Assembly (NCBI GenBank): GCA_019828595.1
Contig: JAHQRK010000022.1
Coordinates: forward strand, 310,001-374,000
DNA from: Aphanomyces cochlioides
Taxonomy: Eukaryota > Oomycota > Saprolegniomycetes > Saprolegniales > Verrucalvaceae
Direction of reading: 5' to 3'
Length of the DNA: 64,000 bases
The position numbers and the translations under genes are program-made. This document shows, piece by piece, positions 51,139 through 62,195 of the stretch. Every line of letters starts with the position of its first letter. The stretch's first letter is position 1. The notes below the pieces were generated by a model, which ran no database searches, was not told the DNA's origin, and saw only the letters and a list, made by a program, of their open reading frames with translations.

Positions 51139-53074
51139 CAGATAAAACTGCCAAGTGAAACACCTCTGTATGTGAAACACCTTGTATGATAAACACCATA
51201 TCATTCCACCGTGCTCTTCGCCACTCAAATGAACCTTTCAAGTGAAACGTAGAAACCTCACCCGAGAAACGCTTTTCCAATTGAAATATATAGGAAACAC
51301 TATTCGATTCACGCAGTTTTAAATAACTGAATGACTGCTATCATTTTGACTTTGTCGATCGCCATGGTCGAGATTGACCTCATGAAGAAAGCTGAGGTTC
51401 TCAAGATGCTTGATGAGAACATTCCCTACAAGGACATCGTACACAAATATGGCATATCGAAAGCCATGGTCACTCGTATCAAGAAGAAACGACCTGAAAT
51501 CATGGCAAAACTTCAGCAAAACGCTGATCCTGGGTCTATACGGCCGTGCCGACTGGCTGGCGCTGCGCTGGAGCTCGATCGCAGGGTGTACTTATGGTTT
51601 TGCAAAGCTCGTGCCACGAAAGTCATTCCTGTTAATGGACCTAAGATTCAGGAGAAGGCTCTTCGTGTAGCCGCAACTCTCGGCATGGTCAACTTCACAG
51701 CCTGAAACGGATGGTTGCAAAACTTTCGCGCTCGTCACAACATCAAATTTCGATCGCTCTCGGGATCTGCCTTAGTCAACATGGAAACAGTTGATCAATG
51801 GTCTAAGTCAATAACAAGCATTGTCAGCAACTTTGATCCCAAAGATATTTTCAACTGTGACGAGACTGGACTGCAATGGCGCGATTTACCAAGCAAGTCA
51901 CTCGTGATGAGAGATGAGCAGTGCAAAGGAAACAAAAAAAGCAAAGAAAGGGTGTAGGTCTTGCTTACTGCGTCTGCGATTGGAGAGAAAATGCCACTTC
52001 TCATCATTAACAACTCCCTCATGCCAAGAGCCTTCAAGAAGAAGGTCCCCCTTGGTGTCCAATGGTATGCCAACTCCAAGGCTTGGATGAGAGGAGACAT
52101 TTTCTCTCAATATTGTTTATGGCTTGACAAAAGAATGGCAGCTCAAGGCAGACACATCCTCTTGCTCATGGATAACGCCCCTTGTCACATTGTACCGGAG
52201 GATATGCTCACGAACACAAAGGTTGTCTTCTTACCACCAAACACAACCTGCTTTACCCAACCGCTTGACGCTGGAGTAATAAAAAATTTCAAGGTGAAGT
52301 ACAGAATGCTGCTTGTGAATTACCTTGTATCGTCGCTCGATTCACTTGGACCAAGTCCAAGTCCTTCAATGTTCAAGGGCGTTGATATGAAAATGGCTGT
52401 GGAATGGATGAAAAGTGCGTGGGCGGATGTCTCAACTACAACAATATCAAATTGCTTTAAGCACTGCAAGGTTCTTGATCCCTCAAGATACGTTGCCAGT
52501 GTGTGCGACCCTTCAACCGTTACAATATCAAGTGGGATGTTGATGTCGCTTTGGCCAATGTGGAATGTATTGACGAATCTCTATCAAATGCTACTTCTTT
52601 GGACGATCACAGTGATGAAAATCAAGTTCGTGTGATGCTACAATTGCTGGCCTGTGATCCTGAAGATATTATTCTTGATGAGGACATCCCTGCGTTTGAA
52701 ACAGACGCTGCAAGTTGGGAGAGAGACGTTCTTGAGGCTCAAGAGGCTGTTGATTCCGCCAATGATGCTGATAGTGCGTCTGACGACGACAACCCACAAG
52801 TTCCAAGGATCGTGGATGTGCAGCAAGCCGTGGCATTACTGGAGACTTGGGCGAAGCACTCCAAAATTGATATTGCGAGAGACATCTCGTCTCTTCGATC
52901 TGCCATTGCTGTTTATCGTTCAAAGCTCCCAAATGGAACCATCGAGTCATGGCTGTTGTGATGTGCGTCAGGAGATAACCATTTACTCTAATAAAACCTT
53001 CTATACTGAAACACCTCGTATGTTGAAAATAAAAATATTCCACGCACATCCGTTTCATTTGGCAGGTTTAACTG
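51139..53074 (+). mobile_element. pogo/Tigger DNA transposon, full length with TA target site
   Basis: The ends are CAGATAAAACTGCCAAGTG (51139 on) and, reversed from 53074, CAGTTAAACCTGCCAAATG. TIRs are about 23 bp with four mismatches, flanked by TA on both sides (51137-51138 and 53075-53076). Size is 1936 bp with one transposase gene. The CAG ends, TA duplication and CENP-B-like protein define the family. Confidence 0.8.
51364..52961 (+). pseudogene. Tigger-like (CENP-B/DDE_1) transposase, broken
   Basis: From the ATG at 51364: a psq-type helix-turn-helix (PYKDIVHKYGISKAMVTRI), a CENP-B/Tc5-type DNA-binding domain and a DDE_1 catalytic domain. The acidic residues are in FNCDETGL, LLLMDNAPCH and QPLDAGV. 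An acidic C-terminal tail completes it. It is interrupted by in-frame stops TGA at 51703 and TAG at 51955 and by a frameshift near 52500. Two stops and one shift in an otherwise clear protein suggest fairly recent inactivation. Confidence 0.85.
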
Positions 53075-53076
53075 TA

Positions 53077-54032
53077 TTGCTCTTCTGTCGGCCGACTTTA
53101 AGATGAACCAATCATGTAATTTTAAATTCTATCATTTCAACCAATCAAAAAGCATCACAGTCATCATGAAGTGAGCTCGGGCAGCTGGAGTTTTCTGAAG
53201 TGCTAGGAATCTCACTGCTAACATCGATTCTTGCATTACAATGCATGTAAATGATTTACTGACCATGGGCAATGTGAACTCTCGTTTCTTCGAGCAGAGT
53301 CATGGACGTTGAGCATTTGTTTCCTCTTTAGTTTTCTATGAAAGACACACAGAATATCGAGAAGTCGTCCAGATCATTCTGTATTTCTTGTAAATTAAAG
53401 CTGTGAACCGTTCCTTTTGTTTGTTGATCTCACATGCTCATTGTTCACTTTGTTATCTCGTTAATCTCGCATGCTCATTGTTCACTTTATTACCACGATA
53501 CCAGAAGAAATCCAAAGTCCTCGTGGGCAACTCCAAGTTGGCAGGTGAGTCGTGGGCAGAGCTCTTTTCTCTGAAATACATCTATTCAGCATCAAAACTA
53601 TTGCAAATATGTTGGTCGACGACTTTAGGAATACATAAACATAAATCTCATATAAAGATTAAGATAAAAGTATACATGATCGAAATATGTCCTGTTTTCG
53701 ACGCTAAATCTTGGATTCAGTATACTTGCTCAGCCGACTTTTAGCCGACGTTAGTCTTTACAGTAGTACTTTCTCTCAAATTTTATTCAGCCAATCACAA
53801 TCGCCCAAAATATTTATTAGCCAATGGCGTCGATTGGTGAGTCGATCCGCCGGCGTGATTCGATTGAAAGGGGTCTGTATCAAATCACCAATACAGGTCA
53901 TCCCTCGAGATAGTCACACCCTTCAAACTAAATATACTCTATTTTCTAATTTATACTTCGATAATATTATTTTTGAGGGTCGGAGACGGCGCGACTTGAA
54001 ATTCAAATCTTTAATCGAACGATTGGAGTGTC
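53077..54032. other. Intergenic, no recognisable gene
   Basis: Two near-copies of a TCGCATGCTCATTGTTCACTTT phrase (about 53430 and 53467) form a short direct repeat. Nothing else recognised. Confidence 0.35.
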
Positions 54033-54273
54033 ATGGCGCGAAGACAGAGAATAACGATAACACAGAAGAGTTTAATCCAAGAAGAGTACAACAATCATCC
54101 TCTTCGAGGTGGACATTTTGGAAGCGATGAAATGGACCGAAACTGCATGGCAAGAGGTGGCTAATTCAACAATAGTCAACTGCTGGCGTCACACAGGTAT
54201 TCTTGATGAAGGAATGTATGCATTAAATGATTCATTTACAGACCGCGACACCATCGAGACTGCTTCCGGATAA
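54033..54273 (+). pseudogene. Internally deleted pogo-like transposase
   Basis: ATG at 54033 begins MARRQRITITQKSLIQEEYN, a transposase-like N-terminus. After about 24 codons it is joined, with a frame change, to a C-terminus of the jerky/Tigger type (ILEAMKWTETAWQEV then STIVNCWRHTGIL) ending in TAA at 54271-54273. The whole catalytic domain is missing, as in deletion derivatives that give rise to MITEs. Confidence 0.6.
54239..54266 (+). repeat. 28-bp inverted repeat, left copy
   Basis: ACAGACCGCGACACCATCGA plus GACTGCTT. It pairs with 56040-56067 with one mismatch, 1.77 kb apart and on either side of the intact transposase gene. It overlaps the C-terminal codons (TDRDTIETAS) of the deleted pogo-like transposase. 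Confidence 0.8.
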
Positions 54274-54370
54274 CTGATAATTTTAGACAGCGGCTGTACA
54301 AAAACCTTTGAACATCTATAATATAGAACAAAAGAGGTATATTTACTGTTAATTATTTACTTTCACAAGC

Positions 54371-55774
54371 TCACTCCATATCACTGCTCGACCCGCTACA
54401 ATTATCGGAAGAATCCTCGCTGCATTCTTGGGTATCAATGATTTGCAAATGAGCCATGATTTCCAGTAAATGCTCCTCGGCTTTGTCTATGCACTTCTTG
54501 ATTGTCGATGATGATAAGGCATCAAAAGCAGCAGAGAGAGAGGGCTTGACATCAGCAAACTTCGTGTCAATTGTATATTGCCGACCAACAGTTCCCTTGA
54601 CGAGTGCCCATACCAATTCGATAGGCTGCAGGTCACTGTGATGCGGAGGGGTATATCGAACTTCGTGCCCTGCCGCCTTGGCCATCGTCACCACGATTGG
54701 TTCAACGTTTGTATCGATAAAATGCTTCAGCTTGGACCACAACACAGACTTTGTTTCCCAGGATTCAAAAGGTAAACCATATCGCACACATGCAAGCTGT
54801 AGTGCTTCTTTCTTGTCCTTGAACTGCGGCGTATCGGGCGGCTTACTGCAGTGGTAACTTGCATTATCCAGTGAAATAACAGCATTCGCAATACCCTTGG
54901 AATCAAGTTCATCAAGCAATCGTTTGAACCAAGCAATGTAGTAGGTAGTATCGAACATTCCATGATAGTCCTTGGGAATCTTCTTGCCAATCTTTTTGCC
55001 GCCTTGAAATATATCAAGGCAAACAAGTGAACTAGGTCCATGCCAACCCTCATCAATAATGGCTGCTATGAAGCACAATCTCTGTCCCTTGTGGCGCATA
55101 TTTGGGGTCTTGTCGTGGACGTCGCTTGGATCATACAGCGAGTCCTCGTGTCTGGAGTAGTGATGGTGAATAAACGATTCATCAGTGTACACAAATGTCC
55201 GCCGGGCAGCCGAGTTGACAAGCTGGGTCTCTGAAATCGTCGCCATGACATATTTATCACGCAAGACTCTGTTCTTCTCAGCAAGGTGATACGACTGGGC
55301 ACCTTTTTTGCGTCCACGTTTGTATCCAAGTTGCTGAAGCCATCGTTGGACAGCTCGCAAAGCCGAGGCCAATCCTTGTGGTTTAGCTCGGTCCACAAGA
55401 ATGTGGCCTTCGGCTTCGAGAAGGCCAAGGATGTCTTTGGCAACAGTCCTCTCTTGACGCTCACGACGATCTCGCACGAATCGTTGTACTTGGGATATAA
55501 TTGACGAGGATTTTGGCACTCGGGAGTCATGTCGTTTAGAGTTCCCTGGAGGTGTGGCGATTGTAAGCTTCCCAGTGGCTTGAAATTCTCGCCATACGTC
55601 TTGTACAAGAGGTCTTCCTCTGCTCAACATTGTAGCTATGGTGTCACTGACTCTTTCCGCTCCAGCCGCTCGCATGTTTGCCTGAAGGATTAGTATGTCG
55701 AGCTTCTCCTGTAGGGTCAAGGCGCGTGGTCTATTGGCCTTGACGTAGCTGATGGCTTCATCGAGATGCGGCAT
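54371..55774 (-). CDS. Tc1/IS630-like DDE transposase, intact ORF
   Basis: A 467-residue uninterrupted frame from ATG 55774. An N-terminal helical DNA-binding part (residues 1-150, with RALTLQEKLDILIL and basic GYKRGRKKGAQSY) is followed by a DDE domain with catalytic acids in FVYTDESFIHHHY, AVISLDNASYHC and HSDLQPIELVWALVKG (last residue Glu). The tail is Asp/Ser-rich. It should cut and paste a cognate element. The frame is free of stops in a region where every other transposase is broken. It lies between 28-bp inverted repeats at 54239 and 56040. Whether it is active or recently arrived cannot be told. Confidence 0.8.
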   Translation of the reverse strand: MPHLDEAISYVKANRPRALTLQEKLDILILQANMRAAGAERVSDTIATMLSRGRPLVQDVWREFQATGKLTIATPPGNSKRHDSRVPKSSSIISQVQRFVRDRRERQERTVAKDILGLLEAEGHILVDRAKPQGLASALRAVQRWLQQLGYKRGRKKGAQSYHLAEKNRVLRDKYVMATISETQLVNSAARRTFVYTDESFIHHHYSRHEDSLYDPSDVHDKTPNMRHKGQRLCFIAAIIDEGWHGPSSLVCLDIFQGGKKIGKKIPKDYHGMFDTTYYIAWFKRLLDELDSKGIANAVISLDNASYHCSKPPDTPQFKDKKEALQLACVRYGLPFESWETKSVLWSKLKHFIDTNVEPIVVTMAKAAGHEVRYTPPHHSDLQPIELVWALVKGTVGRQYTIDTKFADVKPSLSAAFDALSSSTIKKCIDKAEEHLLEIMAHLQIIDTQECSEDSSDNCSGSSSDME

Positions 55775-55883
55775 TTTGAATGAACTGGCTCAATATCATA
55801 TTTCAGAGGTTACTACTTCATTATTTTATATTTGATAATTCTCCTATCTTTATTTGTTTTGAGGAGATACAGCTTTAAAAGGG

Positions 55884-55914
55884 CAAAATAAACTTCACTC
55901 TGAAGTTTATTTTG
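55884..55914. repeat. Perfect 14-bp palindrome
   Basis: CAAAATAAACTTCA, three-base loop CTC, TGAAGTTTATTTTG. It lies 110 bp upstream of the intact transposase start. It could be a terminator-like or transposase-binding hairpin. Confidence 0.75.
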
Positions 55915-55938
55915 GTCTTGAACGCAGGTCATTTTGTT

Positions 55939-56127
55939 TTAGAGACTATTGATTATTACAGGGAGTTCCCACTTTTTAGATCTTTCAAAAAAGCCCACTT
56001 CTGCTCTGATTGGATCAATGGGTGGGAAGTAACGCCTGAAAGCAGTCTCGATGGTGTCGCAGTCTGTTAATTGCAATATTTGAAAGCAATCAGCTTCAAT
56101 ACAAATGAGTTTACAGTTAAAAATCAA
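55939..56127 (-). pseudogene. pogo-like transposase C-terminal scrap
   Basis: The minus strand reads LTDCDTIETAFRRYFPPIDP, matching the end of the deleted transposase at 54273 (FTDRDTIETASG) and extending beyond it. It contains the right copy of the 28-bp inverted repeat. Confidence 0.5.
56040..56067 (-). repeat. 28-bp inverted repeat, right copy
   Basis: AAGCAGTCTCGATGGTGTCG plus CAGTCTGT, the partner of 54239-54266. Confidence 0.8.
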
Positions 56128-56210
56128 ATACTGAAGTAATTAATTTTGCAATCAGCTTAAATACAAATGCATTTACAGTTAAAAATCAAATATTGAAGTA
56201 ATTAATTTTT
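56087..56210. repeat. 62-bp tandem duplication (2 units)
   Basis: Units 56087-56148 and 56149-56210 begin CAATCAGCTT and differ at about five sites. Strongly AT-rich. Confidence 0.85.
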
Positions 56211-56483
56211 CATTATTGAACTTTATAAATTAGTAACTCTATAAATTTATTCAAAACCTGTTCAAAATTGATGTGATTATCTCGAGGGACGACCTGTATT
56301 GCCAACTTCGTCGATTTGCCAAATTGATTTTGAATGTATTTTTCTCCTTAAATGTATCTTTTACCAATACAGGGATCCTCCTAGAATCATCTACGCTGGG
56401 GATGCGCGAGGTACCATTGTTACATCTTACCATAGCTTTAAGCTAACGCTTGTGCTCCATGCACCTTACATAATACACTTCTT

Positions 56484-57571
56484 CATATGAGACCCCAGCA
56501 GACCAAATGATGCTTAAGGGGTTTTGTTGAAGTTGGAGTTAGCTATACAGGGCGATAGAGCGTTATCTTAGCTACATTTCACGGTTTAATATCCCCAGAA
56601 CTCGTCATGGTTATAGAGATATGGTTGTCGGCGCGACGGCCTTGCCGCGGCTTTCAATTTTTTTATTTCACCATTGGATAATACTCGACACGAGCTACCG
56701 ATTTCTGGCGTCCAATTGGCTTAAAACGTACTGGAAGATGCTCAAACAGCAAAAATAAAAAATAACTGGATTTTTCCGGTAAATTTTTTGATGAATTTTT
56801 TAAAAATTTCGTTAGCCATCATTTTGTATGACGTGTCAGCAAATAAACATCATTTTGTTTGTTGGCTGAGTAACATTTATTGAATCAAGTATACATCGTG
56901 TTCAAGTGCTCAGTTAATCATCAAGCCGCTTTCGCTTTTGTTGTTGTGCTCTGGCTCGCTTGACTCATTTAGCAGCTTCGGTCACTACCTCATTTGGCTT
57001 GTCATAGTAGCCGCAGTTGCGAAATTGCAGTGGCACGTATGGACGAATCTTCTTGTACAAGTCTCGAGCCTTCTCAGGATTGGACCGAGGACGGTCTATC
57101 GTTTGCGCTTGCTCCCACAACATTATCGCTTAGACATTAATGCTGTTGAAGCGAGAAAGTTAGAGATCTCCTTCTCTTTGCCAACTTTGCAATTTTTGTC
57201 GCAACATTCCGTCGCGTAAGGATCACAAGAGTTCGAGGGGTTCTCTGCAATGGCATGGTCTGAACCGTCACTGTCGTCGCTCATGCTATCGTTGGCTTCA
57301 GAGTCATTCCAGTATTCGCTCTCGTCGGAGCCTTCAGCGCACCACGCAGACTCGGACCCAGCGCCATCGGAACTTTCAGCATGGTCACTCACTTTATTTT
57401 ATTGTCCGTAATATAATGAATGCTTTATTTTATTACAATTTCTTCCCATGACCATATCTCAAATGAAGTGGAGGTGGCTGAAAGAGTGGTACTTCAGATT
57501 CAAAGCTGATTATCTCTAAAGTCGAAAAATGGCTTAAGCATCACTTTGTCTGCCGGGGTCTCATATGTAAT
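56484..57571. mobile_element. TIR DNA transposon, about 1.09 kb, unknown family
   Basis: The left end (56484 on) reads CATATGAGACCCCAGCAGAC and continues to GATGCTTAAG. The reversed right end reads CATATGAGACCCCGGCAGAC and continues to GATGCTTAAG. TIRs are about 34 bp with four mismatches; CATATGA may include the target duplication. It carries the broken ORF at 56936-57392 in antisense. The ends do not fit pogo or Tc1. Confidence 0.75.
56936..57392 (-). pseudogene. Unknown acidic/Cys protein inside the TIR element
   Basis: ATG 57392 starts an Asp/Ser/Glu-rich region (SDESEYWNDSEANDSMSDD) and then CDPYATECCDKNCKVG. A stop at 57123 follows; in the next frame it resumes as MLWEQAQTIDRPRSNPEKAR and ends VPLQFRNCGYYDKPNEVV... 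at about 56965. Cys spacing and acidic start could be an N-terminus of a transposase or of a captured host gene. No family recognised. Confidence 0.4.
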
Positions 57572-58291
57572 GTTCCTGTTGCACAACGTGTTGTACTAAC
57601 AGCATTACATATCAAGAGCCTGCCACTGACATCGCCGCCTCCCCCCGACCTCTTTTCAACGTCATGGTCAGCCTCACGATGGGGAAAGGAATTGAAATGC
57701 AGGCGTCAACTAAAGTTTCACATCCTTGAGCATGGCGTTTTGTACAATCGAAAGCCCGAGAAAGCGTGCTTACGACTTGAAATTTGATGACGACAATGGA
57801 CTTTTTGCCGTCGCAATGCCCATGTGCGTGCATGGCGACAATATCAAACGGACGGTTTCAATGGGAAATCTATGGGTTCACCTTGAACCCATGTAACCAG
57901 CGACGACAACTCCGTTCAGTTTTCAGATTGAAATGAAAGACTGTCCTGCCATTGCTCCAGGGCTGGAAACAAGCTACAGAGTGTACCTTGTTGAGCAAAA
58001 ACTCAAAATCGTGTTGTACAACATACCATACTACGGAGGCATCAATAGCCACCATTTCATGCATCCGCCGAAGGCAGTTCGACAGCGAGATGTCCAGAGC
58101 ATTGCAAAGCGTCTCCAAGGTTTTATACATAGTTTTTGCAATTATTGCTCAATGTTTTCGGAGATTCCCCCATTCGAGCTTATATAGGGTCGAAACTTTG
58201 TGATTCACTGGTAGCGGTATACAGTATTCTGTTGGCCCCAATATCTATTACTTAAAGCTCTAACGCAACACGTAAGTACGAGACTAAGTAC
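57572..58291. other. Unassigned region with partial open frames
   Basis: ORFs at 57933-58187 plus and 57870-58130 minus overlap, and neither shows a known motif. No repeats seen. Confidence 0.35.
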
Positions 58292-58435
58292 GAGAGTAAT
58301 TTTTACATACAAACGTCAAGTCAACAAATGAGCAATTTTTATATACTAATTCCAAGTACAAAAATGACTAATTTTTATATACAAATTCCAAGTACAAAAA
58401 TGAGCAATTTTTACATACAAACGCCAAATCAAAAA
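58292..58435. repeat. 36-bp tandem array (4 units)
   Basis: Four 36-base units (58292, 58328, 58364, 58400) around GAGCAATTTTTATATAC...AAGTACAAAA, with point differences. It lies upstream of the Helitron remnant. Confidence 0.85.
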
Positions 58436-58888
58436 AGAGTAATTTGAGACAAGTTCGTTCATAGTAGTCAGCACTTCCAACCAACATCAACTAATTTGAC
58501 CACTCAAGGTTGTATTGCCCGATATCCATGGCAAATATCCATTTGCCAATTATTTGGTGTGTTGCTCAATACTTGGTGTCATGTTTTGTCACGATGTAAC
58601 CCATGTTGCTGGACGTGCCAGTTGTCGATAATATTAATAATCAAACAATTCCACATACAAAATGAAAATATTGTCCTACTATTTAAAATAATACCTGCCA
58701 ATTTCATTCGGCATATGACCCGCTTCAATACCCTTTGCTCTTTCCCACTGGGACTTTGGGGTGGTCGTTTGACAACAAGAGCGGTCGCAATCATGGAAAC
58801 GTGAGTTTGAACGATTATGCTCGGTACCATTTGTACGAGCGCGGTGCATTTTCTCCATTACAAAAGGAGATTGTTTTCTCCTAGCACA

Positions 58889-58981
58889 AATATATCGAAG
58901 CCTTTGGTTTTCCACCGTTGCAAAATTGTCGACTGCAAACACAATTTTGCAAAGGTGGAAAACCAAAGGCTTCGATATATT
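58889..58981. repeat. 41-bp foldback in Helitron Rep
   Basis: Arms 58889-58929 and 58941-58981 are reverse complements with one mismatch, around an 11-base loop (CGACTGCAAAC). The right arm is authentic Rep coding sequence (VENQRLRYI). The left arm is its inverted copy and replaces the true upstream codons. Confidence 0.9.
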
Positions 58982-60899
58982 CGTGACCAAACCAACAACC
59001 TCCGCAGCGACACGTACCGCGCACTTCATGACGCTGTTTCGGATGATGTGGACCTCAGAAGCATTGGAAAAAGGATTGTTTTGCCGTCATCTTACACGGG
59101 TGGACCTCGGTACATGAGACAACGTTATCTTGACGCCATGCAATTGTTCGCAAGTTCGGTCGATCGACTAGACCTTTTTATCACTGTGACATGCAATCCA
59201 AAGTGGGTTGAAATCGACAGGGAGCTGGAATTGGCGAAAGACGACTATGGATTTAAACGATCTCCAGCTGATCGACCTGACTTAGTGACGCGCATGTTCC
59301 GCCTCAAGCTCTTAGCCATTGAAGCCATGCTGTACAAGGGGGCAGTTTTGGGTCGACAAGCTGCGTGTGTTCGTTTTGTCGAATTCCAAAAGCGTGGTCT
59401 GCCTCATGCCCATATGTTGGTCATATTCACTGGGGACGACAAAATCAAGACAGCTGCCGATATTGACAGAATTATCAGTGCAGAAATCCCCGACAAGGAA
59501 AAGAATCCAAGACTGCACGAAATTGTTACAACCTGCATGATTCACAAATGCAGCGACCGATGCCTGGAAAACGGGAAGTGCAAGAAAAACTTTCCAAAAA
59601 CATACTGCAACGAAACATCAGAAGGCAGTGATGGATATCCACTCTACCGTCGTCGCCGCTCTTCGGCAGAGCGGCCCTCTGAGTATACCAACCAATATGT
59701 TATTCCGTACTGCCCAACGTTGAGTGCCATGTTCGACTGCCACATCAATGTCGAGGCGTGTACAAGTATATCTGCAGTCAAGTACCTGTACAAGTACATC
59801 TACAAGGGCTCAGACCGCTCAAATTTTCAACTTGAGTCCGGTGAACTTGACGAAATCAAGCAATACCAAGATGCCCGCTATGTATCGTGCTGTGAGGCCC
59901 TCACACGACATGTTCAAACGATCTCACGCTGTCGAGAACCTCGAAATACACTTGGAAGGTGAACAAGTTGTATGCATTCCTACCGACCGCCCGATGAGCC
60001 CTCAGGAATTGGCAAGGAGGAACCGGACGAAACTCACCGCGTTTTTTTAACTGTGCCGTGAAAACAGTGATTCACAAGCACTTGCGCGTGAATGTCTGTA
60101 CCATGATATCCCCGAGCATTTCGTATGGAACTCAAAGCTCCGCAAGTGGACATCACGTAAAAGGGGTGGTGATCGTATGATCGGGAAGATGCTGACGGTG
60201 TCACCCCGCTCGGGAGACTGTTTTTTTATGCGAATGCTCTTATGCTACCGACGAGGTCCGACATCGCACGAACATTTGCGAACCGTCAATGGCGTGGTTC
60301 ATCCGACGTTCAAGTCAGCCGCACTTGCCCTTGGCTTCCTTGAAAATGACGAGGAATGGCTAACCTGCATGCGAGAAGCAACTGAAACAGCAACTCCCTA
60401 TGAGCTCCGAACACTTTTTGTCAGTATTCTGATTCACTGTGAACCTGCGGATGCACGAGGGCTATGGAACAAATTCGAAGATGAAATGAGGCAAGATTTC
60501 CACCGCATGTACCCCGACGATTCTCAAAAATCTACAGCTTTCGCAAGTCAGGCTTTATCAAGATGCCTCGAGTCGAATGCATCAAGCTTGGATCGTTTTC
60601 CGGAGCTTCCACAGCTTGCACATTTCGAACAATATTTTGCTCTTGAGGAAACAAACAGGGGCCGTCAATCCAACCGATTAGTGGCTATGGAATCTTCGCA
60701 CAACCAAGAACAAATCCAAGGCATTTTGGAAGGCAAGTCTACGATGACCGAAGAGCACGAGGTCTTCTACAACGACGTTATGAGCGAGATTACGAAGGAA
60801 AGCACTGTTCGAAGAGGCAAAGTATATTTTCTCAAAGTTGAGGGCGGTCAGGGAAGACGTTCGTCTCAAACATTTTACTGGCTCAAGTGCGCTCAATGA
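58941..60899 (+). pseudogene. Helitron RepHel, Rep and middle part, decayed
   Basis: The Helitron-like N domain (NQRLRYIRDQTNNLRSDTYRA, YTGGPRYMRQRYLDAM, LFITVTCNPKW) is followed by the HUH nuclease motif (QKRGLPHAHML, about 59390) and the two-tyrosine segment (KYLYKYIYKG, about 59780). These nick and ligate single strands in rolling-circle transposition. A frameshift near 59900 and a stop near 60048 in a T run break it. It continues at 60177-60899 (SPRSGDCFFMRMLLCYRRGP). A further frameshift falls in the Walker A box near 60855. The 5' end is replaced by the foldback. Confidence 0.9.
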
Positions 60900-62195
60900 A
60901 CAAAATTGCGTTGGCTGTTGCTTCGTCCGGACTTGCTGCTCTGAATTTGATCGGAGGTACAACTGCGCATTCGAGATTCTGTCTTCCAAGATCATTGCAC
61001 GAGCTTAGCCGATGTGACGTTCGGAAGCAGTCGCATCTTGCGGAACTATTACGTCTCACAGAACTTATCATTTGGGACGAGTGTTCGATGATGCACAAGT
61101 ATGCTGTGGAGGCCGTTGATCACATGCTACAAGATTTGATGGACAACGCGCTTCCTTTTGGTGGAAAGGTCGTCATATTCTCGGGCGACTTCAAGCAAAT
61201 GCTTCCAGTCATTTTGAAGGGCTCACCTGGGCTAATCCTCGAAGCATGCTTGAAGAACAGTTACCTTTGGAGAAATGTCGCAAAGTTTTATCTGACGGTG
61301 AACATGAGGTTGACCAACAACAACTCAGAGAGTGTTCGAGAGTTTGCTGCATTGCTCAAGTCTATTGGTCATGGAACATACCCCACATGTACCGAACTCG
61401 GTGCCGATTACATTCGACTACCTGATGATTTGGCGATTCCATACAAGTCGCCTGATGATTTGGGGTCATTTTTACACAACGTCTATCAAGACATGAACAA
61501 CCTGCGCATCAATGCACTACGATCGTACTTTGGATGTCGAGCTATCCATGCACCCAAACATAGTGTTGTTGCTGACATCAACACAACACTTCTTGAGCGA
61601 CTCACTTCCGACTGCGAAATGACATATTTGTCCGCCGATTCTGTTGCTGACAAACCCAACTCGGACACAAATGCATGCGAGTTCCCCATCGAGTTTCTGA
61701 ATTCTATAGACATCAACAACTTCCCCAGCCACAAGTTGCATTTGAAAGTTGGTTGCCCCATTATTCTGCTTCGTAATTTGTGTACTTCGGAAGGCATGTG
61801 CAACGGAACACGTTTAATTATCATAATTTGAGCTGAAAACACGATGTATCAAGGCTCAAATTATGAACGGCTCCCACACGAACAAGATCGTTTACATTCC
61901 CCGAACTACTACAATTCACGATGGTGAGCAAAACAATTACCCATTTGAGCTACGCAGAAGACAATTTCCTGTTCAAGTTGCCTTTGCAATGACGATTCAC
62001 AAGGCTCAAGGTCAAACGATTTCTCACGTGGGTGTCTACCTTCCAGAACCCGTCTTCTCGCATGGACAGCTTTACGTCGCCATGTCAAGAGCCCAAGCAA
62101 AAGGCAACATTATGTTTTTGGTCGCCAATGGACAGTACGATGGACTGCCTGGAATCTACACGAAAAACATTGTGTATCAAGAAGCATTAGAATAG
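60887..62195 (+). pseudogene. Helitron RepHel, PIF1-like helicase part
   Basis: Superfamily 1 helicase motifs follow in order after the broken Walker A: Walker B (LIIWDECSMMHKY, about 61060), motif III (IFSGDFKQMLPVI, about 61180), a PIF1-type 2B region (KLHLKVGCPIILLRN), then after a frameshift near 61825 motif V (FAMTIHKAQGQTI) and motif VI (LYVAMSRAQ), ending with TAG at 62193-62195. It would unwind DNA during Helitron transposition. No CTRR terminus with a nearby hairpin was found directly downstream. Confidence 0.9.
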
